Assembly (NCBI GenBank): GCA_051647685.1
Contig: JBOFEG010000020.1
Span: 1-63,270, forward strand
Direction: 5' to 3'
From: CALTSX01 sp051647685
GTDB taxonomy: Bacteria; Chlamydiota; Chlamydiia; Chlamydiales; CALTSX01
Length of the DNA stretch: 63,270 bases
Shown: positions 42,692-51,543 of the stretch, one piece after another
How positions within the stretch are numbered: position 1 is the stretch's first letter
Layout of the letters: every line of letters starts with the position of its first letter
Notes under the pieces: generated by a model
The model's database searches: none
What the model was told of the DNA's origin: nothing
The model's input: only the letters and a program-made list of their open reading frames with translations
Position numbers and translations under genes: made by a program

Positions 42692-43691
42692 CCTTGTCCT
42701 CTGTTGTAGTTAACCAGCCCTTATTATGAATATACCAAGCAATAGTATGTTCGAGATGTTTAGAAAAAGATTTCTTGGAATTCCAATCTATTATTCCTTC
42801 TGTTTTTTGCAAGGAATAACAATAGTCGTGACCGGGTCTATCGGGTATAAATTTAATGAGTCCTCGGTAATCAGACTCTTCATCACCTATAAGGAGACAA
42901 TAAATGCTAATAATTTTTTGAACAAGCTCGAAATTATTCCAATGATTCTCTCCAGTAAAGGCCACTCTTCTACTATGCAGCGGTATTTCGAGAAAGTTCC
43001 ATATAGCCATTATATGATCGTCAACATAAATCCAATCACGGATTTGTTTTCCTTCTCCATAAACAGGAATAGATTTTCTTTCTATGAGGCTTCGAATAAT
43101 TACTGGAATGAATTTTTCAGGGTATTGATAAGGTCCAAAATTATTACTGGAATACGAGAGCGTCACTGGCGTATTATACGTTTTATTATAAGAAAGCACG
43201 AAATGATCTGCACTTGCTTTAGAAGCAGCATACGGAGAACTTGGATTATAAGGCGCGTTTATATCTGATACTTGTTTCCGAGAACCAAAAACTTCATCAG
43301 TCGAAACGTGATGCATCCGAACTGATGGATGAGCACGAGTGAATTCGAGCAGAGATATAGTCCCGAGGATATTGGTATGAATAAATTGATACGGAGCTGC
43401 AATGCTGCGGTCTACATGAGATTCTGCTGCAAAATGAACAATAATAGTAAATGAATACTTTTGCCAAATATTCTCCAGCAGATCAGGGTCTCCAATATTG
43501 CCTTCTATAAACTGATACTTAGAGTTACGCTGCAAGTCTATCGGAATATTATTTGGATTTCCGGCATAGGTAAGTGCATCCAAATTGATAATTTTTCCAG
43601 TAAATTCTCTTCTTAGTAAAACAAATCTTATAAAGGCAGAACCAATAAATCCAGCTCCCCCCGTCACTAAAATGGTTTGATGATCTAACAT
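42675..43691 (-). CDS. rmlB: dTDP-glucose 4,6-dehydratase
   Basis: Second enzyme of dTDP-L-rhamnose synthesis, an extended SDR. Rossmann motif TGGAGFIGSAFIRF, LDALTYAGNPNNI, FAAESHVDRSI and the catalytic YAASKASADHF are all in the expected order; STDEVFG contains the conserved Thr-Asp-Glu triad and DRPGHDYCYS is the late signature. Length 338 is normal. It overlaps rmlD by 7 bases upstream and kdsB by 17 downstream. Confidence 0.93.
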   Translation of the reverse strand: MLDHQTILVTGGAGFIGSAFIRFVLLRREFTGKIINLDALTYAGNPNNIPIDLQRNSKYQFIEGNIGDPDLLENIWQKYSFTIIVHFAAESHVDRSIAAPYQFIHTNILGTISLLEFTRAHPSVRMHHVSTDEVFGSRKQVSDINAPYNPSSPYAASKASADHFVLSYNKTYNTPVTLSYSSNNFGPYQYPEKFIPVIIRSLIERKSIPVYGEGKQIRDWIYVDDHIMAIWNFLEIPLHSRRVAFTGENHWNNFELVQKIISIYCLLIGDEESDYRGLIKFIPDRPGHDYCYSLQKTEGIIDWNSKKSFSKHLEHTIAWYIHNKGWLTTTEDKVAYVT

Positions 43692-44524
43692 AATAACTCA
43701 GTCAGTCCTCGTTTCCAATGGCGAATCTCCAGTCCATAATTTTCAATTTTTTGCGTATTGAGTACGCTATACTTAGGACGGAAAGCTCTAACTTCATAAT
43801 CGCAGCTCGATATAGGAATAATCTTAGTACACCGCAATTTTGTTACTGATTGTAGACAATAATGAATTTCTTTTGCGAGATCAAACCATGTAGTTTCTCC
43901 TTTATTGGCAAAGTGAAAAATTCCCTCCTGTTCTAACAAAAATATAACGGCCTCTGCTAGATCTTTAACAAGTGTTGGTTTGCCTATCTGGTCAGATACA
44001 ATAGATATTTCTTCTTTTTCCATCATTAACCTGCGCATAGTGGTAAAAAAGTTAGTATTATTAGAAGAAATTACCCAAGAAGTCCGGAGTATAGTACATC
44101 CTGGTAAATAGATTTGAATTTTCTTTTCTCCCTCGTATTTCGTTTTGCCATATATATTTTGTGGTATCGGTATATCTTCTTCTGTGTAGCCATCTTTATT
44201 TTTTCCAGAAAAAATATAATCTGTCGAAATATGAAGAAAGCGCCCTTTTTCTTCTTGGATTACTCGAGCGATATTCTCGACTCCTTGTACATTAATTGAG
44301 TATGCTCGCGTAATTTCTTCTTCCGCTCTATCTACTGCAGTATATGCGGCAGCATTAATAGTATGAGTGGGGCGAAACTGTCGATACCAAGTGCGAATCG
44401 ACTTTATATTACAAATATCCACTTCCTTTCTAGAAGTAGCGTAAAATAGAATATTCCTATTTTGCAACGCATTGAAAAGCGCCTGTGCAACTATGCCAGA
44501 CTTTCCTATGACCCAAATCCGCAT
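43685..44524 (-). CDS. rmlD: dTDP-4-dehydrorhamnose reductase
   Basis: Final reductase of the rhamnose pathway, 279 residues. N-terminal Rossmann motif GKSGIVAQAL, then NAAAYTAVDRAEEE, the STDYIFSGKNKDGYTEED segment, the YGKTKYEGEK active site (Y-x-x-x-K) and ILRTSWV. These match RmlD/RfbD closely. It overlaps rmlC by 19 bases. Confidence 0.92.
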   Translation of the reverse strand: MRIWVIGKSGIVAQALFNALQNRNILFYATSRKEVDICNIKSIRTWYRQFRPTHTINAAAYTAVDRAEEEITRAYSINVQGVENIARVIQEEKGRFLHISTDYIFSGKNKDGYTEEDIPIPQNIYGKTKYEGEKKIQIYLPGCTILRTSWVISSNNTNFFTTMRRLMMEKEEISIVSDQIGKPTLVKDLAEAVIFLLEQEGIFHFANKGETTWFDLAKEIHYCLQSVTKLRCTKIIPISSCDYEVRAFRPKYSVLNTQKIENYGLEIRHWKRGLTELLC

Positions 44525-45048
44525 ACACTCTCACGAAAATTCGGTGCTTCTAGATCTCGCTTCGATAGGATCTTATCAGAAAGTGGCCATGTAATGGCTA
44601 TTTCTGGATCCATACTAGAAAATTGATTTTCTTTTTCTGGATTATAATATTCACTTACTTTGTATATGAGATGAGCAACCGGACTTAAGACACAAAATCC
44701 ATGTGCAAAGCCATCTGGAATAAAAAATAATTGGGGTTTATCATCACTCAAATAAATCCCCACCCATTTTCCAAATGTAGTAGAAGATGGCCTAACATCA
44801 ACTACGACATCAAAAATTGTACCCACTATCACTTGAATGAGTTTTGCTTGGCCTGGTTGCCAGTGCATCCCTCTCAAAACGTTTTTATGAGAAAAAGAAT
44901 GATTTTCTTGTACAAACTTACAAGTGATCCCCGCTTCTGGTAATTTTTCTTTCCGGAGGGTTTCATAAAAAAATCCTCGTTTATCTCGATATATTTTCGG
45001 AGTAAGTATTTTTAGTCCTGAAACTTCCAGTTCACTAATTTTTACCAT
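44506..45048 (-). CDS. rmlC: dTDP-4-dehydrorhamnose 3,5-epimerase
   Basis: Cupin epimerase, 180 residues. Diagnostic stretches: PKIYRDKRGFFYETLR, FVQENHSFSHKNVLRGMHWQ (with the catalytic His in RGMH), GTIFDVVVDVRPSSTTFGKW, and FIPDGFAHGFCVLS. The gene overlaps the end of the immunity-like gene by 14 bases and the start of rmlD by 19. rmlA, which makes dTDP-glucose, is not in the window and must be elsewhere if the pathway works. Confidence 0.93.
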   Translation of the reverse strand: MVKISELEVSGLKILTPKIYRDKRGFFYETLRKEKLPEAGITCKFVQENHSFSHKNVLRGMHWQPGQAKLIQVIVGTIFDVVVDVRPSSTTFGKWVGIYLSDDKPQLFFIPDGFAHGFCVLSPVAHLIYKVSEYYNPEKENQFSSMDPEIAITWPLSDKILSKRDLEAPNFRESVCGFGS

Positions 45049-45757
45049 ATTGTTCCATTTGACTAAATGACATGTTATTAGTTGTTTTTGGATATTCTCG
45101 TCTTACATAAATAACTTCTCCCTTGCCAGAAGGAGTACGTTCAGGAAAATCACATCGTATAGCTTCTGCACTACATACATAATCAGGAAACTTCTTATGA
45201 ATTTCTTTCATAACACTTTCTGCAATCTGATGATCCTCCTCTAAAATTTCTCTATCATAATAAAAATAACCAGTGATGGGATCCATATCCCAGTAAGCTA
45301 TTACCTCTCTTATATTGAATGTAATTTCACCTAATAAAGCATGCAGAAAAGCTAGCACTACTTTAATGCGTAATTGTATTTCTAAACTCAGTTCTAAATT
45401 TGGCGTATTTGGATATTCTATATATTCTTTAGTTAATTGACCGGGATGAAATGGCTCTTTTCGAAGGTAGATAACATCACCGCATAATGGAATTGGGCTT
45501 TCATAATCCAATCTAGTATATTCTGTAACAAAGCGATAAGACATAAAGTCTACAGAAGATTCTGTTTCTGCACAGCTCATTGATTCATAATCATCATCTG
45601 TTATTTCTCTATCATAAAAAAAATATAGATAAACGAATTGTTCATCATATCTAATCTGTGCAGATCGAAGTTGTGGGAAAATTTCTTGTCCAAGCGCACG
45701 TTTTAACGAAAGGATGAGATCAGTTCTTGTTACTTTATTTTGGTGCTGCGGGTACAA
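45035..45757 (-). CDS. Putative immunity protein with internal duplication
   Basis: A 240-residue soluble acidic protein made of two related halves, about residues 14-101 and 133-221. Shared elements are ALGQEIFPQLR and LLGEITFNIR, FFYDREI and YFYYDREI, and DVIYLRKE and EVIYVRRE at the ends. I know no function for the domain, but its place directly behind and partly inside a polymorphic toxin gene is that of a cognate immunity protein. The start is TTG at 45757, supported by GGAG six bases upstream and the lack of any ATG; both lie within the toxin's C-terminal coding sequence. Its 3' end overlaps rmlC by 14 bases. The assignment as immunity protein is inference from context. Confidence 0.65.
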   Translation of the reverse strand: MYPQHQNKVTRTDLILSLKRALGQEIFPQLRSAQIRYDEQFVYLYFFYDREITDDDYESMSCAETESSVDFMSYRFVTEYTRLDYESPIPLCGDVIYLRKEPFHPGQLTKEYIEYPNTPNLELSLEIQLRIKVVLAFLHALLGEITFNIREVIAYWDMDPITGYFYYDREILEEDHQIAESVMKEIHKKFPDYVCSAEAIRCDFPERTPSGKGEVIYVRREYPKTTNNMSFSQMEQYGKN

Positions 45758-47369
45758 TGTGTGCTCCTTTTTTACTATAATGAATTTTCGCCATGGTAGT
45801 AGGTACTCGCGTTTTTCCCTCGTTAGTAATATAAATACCTATAATTTCCTTACAGTCAATAATTTCTCTGTAACTAGCTTGACCTAATTCACCGGCTACT
45901 CAAATTCCTTTGCCCCCAAATTTATTGATTTTTTTTTGAGGATCTGGATGTATCCAGATGCTTCTATTTAATTCTACTTTATAATTCCAACTCCCTGCTA
46001 TATGCTTAGTTTGTTTATGGATTTCTACTATAAAAGCGCCTCTTTTTATCATTTCTTTACGAATGGCAAGACATTCTTTTGCCCTTGTTTTAATTACTTG
46101 CTTATTAGCTTTACTAAGCTGAATAGCTTCGTAAGTCATTATATTATTGGCTCTTTTTAAATTTTGGTAGGAACGAATTCCTTTAGTCATTGCCATTCCT
46201 GCAAAAATATCTTCGCCATATTTACCAATGATATTGCCCGATATAACTCCTCTTTCTTTTCTATCTAGTATATCCCAATTTTGTATTAGATATTGAAGTT
46301 CAGGAACTAGTTTATCTAGATACTCTTTTGGGGTATGAGTTCTTATGAATTCGATACAAGCTTGTGTTGCTTGTACCATTTCATAAGAAATATTGACTGG
46401 ATCCTGGACAAAAGCCCATAGACCTTGTCCTAGTCCATACATAGAGGAAAGCAGTGATGGAATATATTCTAAGGCTGATTCTGCTCCATCTTTTATAATT
46501 CCTTCTGATAATCCTAAAGAAAAATCAAGAAGATTAGAATTTTTAGGAATAGAAGTTGGTTGAATTTTAGAAGTAATATAATCTTGTAAAGATTCTTCAA
46601 AATTTCCAAGTTCAAAGTAAGCAGTAGCCCTTTGAAAATAAGCTTCTTTATTTTCTGGGTCTTTTTTAATCGCATTATTAAGAATATGCAATGCTTGGCT
46701 AAATTGATTTGTTTCTATATAACCCTTTGCAAGTTCTACATGAAAATAAGAGGCGTCTTGTTGTATACCTTGTAAGTATTCTTCTACTTTTTCATTATTT
46801 AGAATTTTGTTAATACATTGTATAGCTTCAATAGTATCTGATCTATCTAAAGCAATTAATCCTTTTTCAGCCCAATAATTAGGATTATTAGAATCTGTTT
46901 TTTCTTGATACAATAGATAGAATCTCTTTTGTATATCTTCCCATGCTAATTCTAAAATAGAGCTTATAACAGGTATTTCTCTAACACTTACACAATTATA
47001 ATCGGGATGATTACATCGCCAAAAAAGACTATTGAAACCTTCTCGAAAATGAATATATTGTGGATGCCAAGATAATCGATATGCGCTATCAAACGCTTCT
47101 GGCCATTCAAATCTATATAGAAATCTTTTAGGGCTAAATGGTGATAAAAGACCAGCGTGTGCTGCTTCATTAACATATTTAATCGCTTGATCAGCAAATT
47201 CTAATCTTTTCTCTCTCGTTTCTGGTATAGGATCTTTAAAAACTACAGTATTTGCTTCCGAAAAAAAAAGAATATTAAAAATAAAGAAGAATATTGCTAA
47301 GAATACGCGCTGTTTTTGGCCATATGTGTGTTCGCAAATAGACTTCATTTTCTGCCGAAGAATTTTCAT
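45735..47369 (-). pseudogene. Secreted TPR protein with C-terminal Ntox50-like toxin domain, interrupted by TGA
   Basis: A 545-codon reading frame broken by TGA at 45902-45900 after residue 489. The N-terminus has a basic stretch then a hydrophobic signal/anchor (about 22-40, VFLAIFFFIFNILFF). TPR-like helices occupy about residues 150-270 (ALHILNNAIKKDPENKEAYF and ATAYFELGNFEESLQDY). A linker of the kind seen before polymorphic toxin tips follows. The tip begins near residue 455: IHKQTKHIAGSWNY, IHPDPQKKINKFGGKG. After the TGA the same frame continues for 54 codons with VAGELGQASYREIIDCKEII, then VPTTMAKIHYSKKGAHIVP, which matches the second half of Bacterial toxin 50 domains, ending at TAA 45737-45735. 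As sequenced, the toxin domain would be truncated. A C to T change of an Arg codon (CGA) would explain it. Confidence 0.78.
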
Positions 47370-47444
47370 AGTTGCATTTCAAGATTTTTTGAAAAAACAG
47401 GAGAATATATGGTTTATTATTTGTAAAATATACATTTATTTAAC

Positions 47445-48158
47445 TTAGTACTTTATTCCAATCACACTTGCATTTCGCATTTGTGTTTTTGTCCTTCGAT
47501 AGGAAAAATAATTTGAACTTGAAAAAGTACAAATCTTCGATATCGCAATATTATTCTCTGGTATCCCCATTTGACTCAGTTGATAAGCACCTAATTGCCA
47601 AAAATCAAAATAGGATGGTGCTATTTGAAATTTATAAAAATATTTCGGAAAAACTTCTCGATGATGGGTATATTTTGAAGCTGTAGGACCTAAACTTGGA
47701 CTAATACAAACTAAAATATCATTTGAATTTGTAGAAAACTTATCTTGCATTGTGGTAATGACCTTTCTATATATGTTTCTAACAAGGCCTTTCCATCCAG
47801 AATGGATTATAGCAATTACTTGATTGTATTTATCATACAGCAGTGCTGCTTGACAATCAGCATGACGGACACATAGGGCAATATTTTTTTTCGCGGTAAT
47901 CAAAGCATCTGTATCTGATATGCAAAGTACACTGTTACTTTCTATATTTTTAACAATATGTACATTGTCTCCATGGATCTGATTACAATAGACTAATCCA
48001 TCGAGTTCCCATTCTTTTATAATTTTGCGTGTTATTTTCTCGATGTTACTGTCGCAAAAATCGTGAGGGCACAGAAATGCGCCTTGGATTAACTCTGGAG
48101 ATTTCATAAAGAGTGAAAATGTTTTATAGTAAAATGCACTCTTTTTTAATTCTTGCAT
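47445..48158 (-). CDS. pgeF: PgeF/YfiH family purine nucleoside phosphorylase-laccase domain protein
   Basis: A 237-residue member of the multicopper-polyphenol-oxidoreductase-like YfiH family, linked to peptidoglycan editing and reported to act on purine nucleosides. Zn/Cu site residues are visible in YCNQIHGDNVH, ALCVRHADCQAALLYD (Cys and His) and IAIIHSGWKGLVRNIYRK. The C-terminal SSNYFSYRRTKTQ matches the family end (typically F-S-x-R-R). The ATG is only 6 bases from the ATG of the divergent CPBP gene, so promoters of both must lie inside coding sequence or overlap. Confidence 0.85.
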   Translation of the reverse strand: MQELKKSAFYYKTFSLFMKSPELIQGAFLCPHDFCDSNIEKITRKIIKEWELDGLVYCNQIHGDNVHIVKNIESNSVLCISDTDALITAKKNIALCVRHADCQAALLYDKYNQVIAIIHSGWKGLVRNIYRKVITTMQDKFSTNSNDILVCISPSLGPTASKYTHHREVFPKYFYKFQIAPSYFDFWQLGAYQLSQMGIPENNIAISKICTFSSSNYFSYRRTKTQMRNASVIGIKY

Positions 48159-48164
48159 AATTCT

Positions 48165-49094
48165 ATGTCCTCTTATAGTGTAAAGTATTACCAGCTACTA
48201 TTCACAAGTCCTATGAATGAGTTTTCTTTTGGAATATTTTGGGCGGAACCTACTATAACTCTCGCATTTTCTGCTATTTTTGTTGCATTAATTTCTGTAT
48301 GGATTCGTCCAACACCATGGGTATGGGGCACTCTTGCAGTGTTATCTGGAATACTCGGATATATCAGTGGCCTGCTTCATATCTATGCTATCATTCCACT
48401 TGCCCTATTATTTATTTTTCTTTTAGTGCTTGCCCATATTGAGATGGAAGGTGTACGTAGAATAATCGTATTGGTTGCGGTAGTTGTACTTTCCTTTTTG
48501 CTAATTCTTCATATCACTCCGGGATTTAAAAGTTGGCTCTTATATCAACCATACGAAATGAAAAAAGGAGTGCGATGGTATTTGGAAACGCCATTTCTTG
48601 GACTATTTATTACGACGCTATATCATCCCCTCCTTCAATCTAAAAAAGAATGGATGCGTATGATTTGGCAAACTATTCCTATCATGTTTTTACAAATTGT
48701 AATAATAATTTATTTTGCGATGTCTTGGGGATTAATCTTTCCTAATGTGAATTTTTCTCTCGCTTTCTTTCCTTGGGTTTTAGGATATCTTTTTTGCACA
48801 GTGGTTCCCCAAGAAGCATTGTTCCACGGAGTAATTCAAAAGGAATTAGAGAGACTTCCTCATAATACAATAAATATTGCTTTAAGCATTGCAATTCCCA
48901 CTGTATGCTTTATTTGCCTGCAGTTATTCATGCAATTCTCTTTTTTATATTTAATCATTCTATGTTTGAGTGGTCTCGGCTATAGTATTTTATATTATAT
49001 GACAAAAAGTATTGAAAGCAGTGTAATATGTCGTATGGTACTCAATAGTATTTACTTCATCTTTTTTACTTATTTGCCTTCTATTAATTTCTGA
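48165..49094 (+). CDS. CPBP-family intramembrane protein with altered protease motif
   Basis: A polytopic membrane protein of about 309 residues with eight or so hydrophobic segments. The C-terminal part resembles CPBP/CAAX-protease-like (Abi) proteins: VVPQEALFHGVIQKELERLP corresponds to the EExxxR motif, but only one Glu is present and the Arg is replaced by His, while the following Gly is kept. Catalytic activity is therefore doubtful. The ATG at 48165 is preferred to a TTG at 48153, which lies inside the divergent pgeF start. Downstream, the convergent pyruvyltransferase gene ends 14 bases later. Confidence 0.68.
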   Translation: MSSYSVKYYQLLFTSPMNEFSFGIFWAEPTITLAFSAIFVALISVWIRPTPWVWGTLAVLSGILGYISGLLHIYAIIPLALLFIFLLVLAHIEMEGVRRIIVLVAVVVLSFLLILHITPGFKSWLLYQPYEMKKGVRWYLETPFLGLFITTLYHPLLQSKKEWMRMIWQTIPIMFLQIVIIIYFAMSWGLIFPNVNFSLAFFPWVLGYLFCTVVPQEALFHGVIQKELERLPHNTINIALSIAIPTVCFICLQLFMQFSFLYLIILCLSGLGYSILYYMTKSIESSVICRMVLNSIYFIFFTYLPSINF

Positions 49095-49108
49095 TATGTA
49101 GAGTAGAT

Positions 49109-50077
49109 TTATTTTTTAGAGGCAATCCAATCCTCCATAATTCTTAGTAAGTTTTCTCGGATAGGAATATAGTCTCTTGGATTTTCTTTAGGATCATCAA
49201 AATCAAAATGAAAATTCCCATCGATAAATTCTTGTTTGCTACAACTTCGAACTAATTCCTTTAAACCTCCAAAACGAGAATCGGATGCCGCTATAAATAA
49301 CACAGGTGTTTCAAAAGCAAGACACGGAAGCGCAGCATGTAGTCGCGTGGTAACAACACATTTTGCTTTTCGGTATTTATCTAAAATTTTTTCTGCATGT
49401 AAAAGCCGCTTTTCATAATTTGTTGCCGTAAACTCTGTTAATGGTACTCCATGAGTTAATTTCACTATTTTATATTGAGTATATCTTTCCAAAGCCTGTA
49501 AACAATCTGAGTCAATATCGACAGCATAAATGACTTGTTCTCTTTCTGGGAACGAAGAACCAAGAGTTAGAGTAAGGCATCCAGAAAAATAAGCAGGAAT
49601 GTTCTTTTCTTGTAATTTTTCCCATGTACACCTATCTCTAGCACCAACTGGAGAATGCCGTTTAAGATATTGTATTCCTTCCTCAGAGAATGCAATAGGA
49701 AGGAATTTTGTCGTAAAATGAATCGATATCAAAAATGGATCAATGTCTGGAGAAGGTGGCCATAATTTTTGCAAAGGATTTGTCTGCCACCACCAGCAAT
49801 TATCTTTAGTATGCATAAACCAACCATTAACAATAGTTGGGATCTTATTACAATTAGAGAACGAAGATATAAGTTCTCTATCTATAGGGATATTATTTTT
49901 TTTAGGGAGAAATTGTTTAGCGGCTATTGCTTGTATATCATCTCCAACATTTGTAGTAGAATAAGCAATATAACCAAATGTATTATCGTTAGTCATATTT
50001 CGATTAATCTGACTACTACTACAAAAAAGTAAATTCTCTAGATAAATAAAAACTAAAAAAAGTGATCTAAGATACAT
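49109..50077 (-). CDS. Polysaccharide pyruvyltransferase family protein with signal peptide
   Basis: About 322 residues. The mature part has the PS_pyruv_trans fold: FGYIAYSTTNVGDDIQAIAA at the start, VGARDRCTWEKLQE, YFSGCLTLTL, and the donor-site segment VVTTRLHAALPCLAFETPVL. Enzymes of this family add pyruvyl or act on surface glycans. The ATG at 50077 is chosen because it begins a signal peptide (MYLRSLFLVFIYLENLLFCS) and comes 2 bases after the preceding gene's stop; an upstream TTG at 50104 would place basic residues of another gene's end in front. The signal peptide implies a role outside the cytoplasm. It forms an operon with the GT25 gene. Confidence 0.75.
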   Translation of the reverse strand: MYLRSLFLVFIYLENLLFCSSSQINRNMTNDNTFGYIAYSTTNVGDDIQAIAAKQFLPKKNNIPIDRELISSFSNCNKIPTIVNGWFMHTKDNCWWWQTNPLQKLWPPSPDIDPFLISIHFTTKFLPIAFSEEGIQYLKRHSPVGARDRCTWEKLQEKNIPAYFSGCLTLTLGSSFPEREQVIYAVDIDSDCLQALERYTQYKIVKLTHGVPLTEFTATNYEKRLLHAEKILDKYRKAKCVVTTRLHAALPCLAFETPVLFIAASDSRFGGLKELVRSCSKQEFIDGNFHFDFDDPKENPRDYIPIRENLLRIMEDWIASKK

Positions 50078-50079
50078 GT

Positions 50080-50913
50080 CTATTCGTTTTCTTTGAAACC
50101 ACATTTATGATTATCCGATATAGCTCCAATAAGATTTGATACGATATTTCTTCTTGATGAATATTGACGAATGCCTGGAATATAATGCGTTTCAGCATCA
50201 ATAAAAGTCCATATAGGGCGAGATGTATAATGTTCTAATATTTTTTTTATTCCTTTCTTTGAAAGAATCATAGAATGCGTTCCATACCTGCTTCTAATTT
50301 GCATAATATCTTTATGACAATAATTTCGAGTAAGGTAGTATTCTAATGGATGTAATTTTTGTCCGGGACGTGGATCTAAGGCTAGACAACGTAGGTAACC
50401 ACCTCGTTTTCTATAATCTATATCTGTATAAAATATGTCCCATTCTGGATCTATTATAAAGAGAGTGGATAAAAGATTTATTAATTCTTTAGGATCCTCC
50501 AAAAACTCCACATCATCTTCCATAACCCAGATAATAGAAAATTCCCTATCAGATGCATCTTTTATTATAGAAATATGAGTTAATAAGCATCCTAAAGCTC
50601 CAGGCGTTATTCTTATGGAATAAGGAGATGCAAGTTCTTGCTGTGCATTCTTAGGAAGTTTCCAACCATTAACAGCAGAGACTCTATTTATACCTAAATT
50701 GTATCGTTCACAAGCAGTTTTTGTATTTTGCCATTTCTCTGTTCGAAAATCTAAATTAAGCACATAAATACAGTCGATTAAATCCAGGCCTGTATTGAGC
50801 TCTGTTACTTCAATAGAAGTTAAATATCTCCAAATGGGGTTCGCTTCATTTGATGCAGAAAAAATAGCGCCAAAGATAGAAAAATAATGAAAAATAAAAA
50901 AATATTTAATCAT
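50080..50913 (-). CDS. Glycosyltransferase family 25 protein with signal peptide
   Basis: A 277-residue LPS-type glycosyltransferase (GT25). After a signal peptide (MIKYFFIFHYFSIFGAIFSA) come IDCIYVLNLDFRTEKWQNT, VSAVNGWKL, TPGALGCLLTHISIIKDA and the metal-binding IIWVMEDDVEF, the GT25 hallmarks. The C-terminal MILSKKGIKKILEHY is also typical. GT25 enzymes transfer galactose or glucose to LPS cores, or to collagen hydroxylysine in eukaryotes. A signal peptide on a bacterial member is unexpected. It is the first gene of a pair with the pyruvyltransferase-like gene. Confidence 0.8.
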   Translation of the reverse strand: MIKYFFIFHYFSIFGAIFSASNEANPIWRYLTSIEVTELNTGLDLIDCIYVLNLDFRTEKWQNTKTACERYNLGINRVSAVNGWKLPKNAQQELASPYSIRITPGALGCLLTHISIIKDASDREFSIIWVMEDDVEFLEDPKELINLLSTLFIIDPEWDIFYTDIDYRKRGGYLRCLALDPRPGQKLHPLEYYLTRNYCHKDIMQIRSRYGTHSMILSKKGIKKILEHYTSRPIWTFIDAETHYIPGIRQYSSRRNIVSNLIGAISDNHKCGFKENE

Positions 50914-51029
50914 AGTTTACTCAATCTTTATGCATCATGTTATATAATCATTATTATTTTCAATTCTTATTTATTGCAGTAAACACATTTTCAAATTATA
51001 AACAGGAAAATATATTTTGAGGTCTTATC

Positions 51030-51542
51030 ATGGAACGTCCTATAGAATGCAGTCACTGCAAACGCAGTATTAAAATTATTTATCAAGATATTCAATTACA
51101 CGAATCAAACGAAATTGGTATGTGTAACAAATGTCCAATTCTGAACAAAAAATTGCACGGTACGCAAGGAAAATCTACCACAAGCCATCCTATTAACCAG
51201 GAAACTGTACAGACTCTTCACTGTGGGAATTGTGAAACTTCACAAGAGGCTCTGCAAACAGGAGAGGGACTTGGGTGCAGTGAATGTTATGTTGTGTTTG
51301 AAGAACTTATTTTGCAAGATCTCGTGCAGGCAAATAAAATAGGCCCACGAGTGAGATCAACTCTAGCAAAAAAGAAATATGCTTCTCTTCATATTGGGAA
51401 AACACCTCATCAACCAAAAGAAATTACACTCTCTAAACGACTACAAGAACTCACTGAAGCTCTTAATGAAGCTTTAAAAGGAGAAAACTACGAACAGGCG
51501 GCTTGGCTCAGAGATCAAATTCAGGAGATTATAGGGAAATAA
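51030..51542 (+). CDS. mcsA: McsA-like zinc/UVR-domain protein
   Basis: A 170-residue protein with four CxxC pairs (CSHC, CNKC, CGNC, CSEC) in two zinc-binding modules and a C-terminal UvrB/UvrC motif (LQELTEALNEALKGENYEQA, AWLRDQIQEI). McsA activates the protein arginine kinase McsB in Firmicutes. It lies one base before mcsB, the arrangement also known as CT676-CT675 in C. trachomatis. Because the McsB here seems catalytically eroded, McsA may have a structural or adaptor role. Confidence 0.88.
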   Translation: MERPIECSHCKRSIKIIYQDIQLHESNEIGMCNKCPILNKKLHGTQGKSTTSHPINQETVQTLHCGNCETSQEALQTGEGLGCSECYVVFEELILQDLVQANKIGPRVRSTLAKKKYASLHIGKTPHQPKEITLSKRLQELTEALNEALKGENYEQAAWLRDQIQEIIGK

Positions 51543-51543
51543 T

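Noticed and set aside
42726..43268. A 180-codon open frame on the plus strand opposite rmlB
   Set aside because: rmlB on the other strand is complete with all family motifs; the antisense translation shows no recognisable features or ribosome site.
45900..45902. TGA as selenocysteine or as a reassigned Trp codon
   Set aside because: No selenocysteine insertion hairpin was recognised, and TGA ends many normal genes here, for example at argS/ldh and rpsB/tsf junctions.
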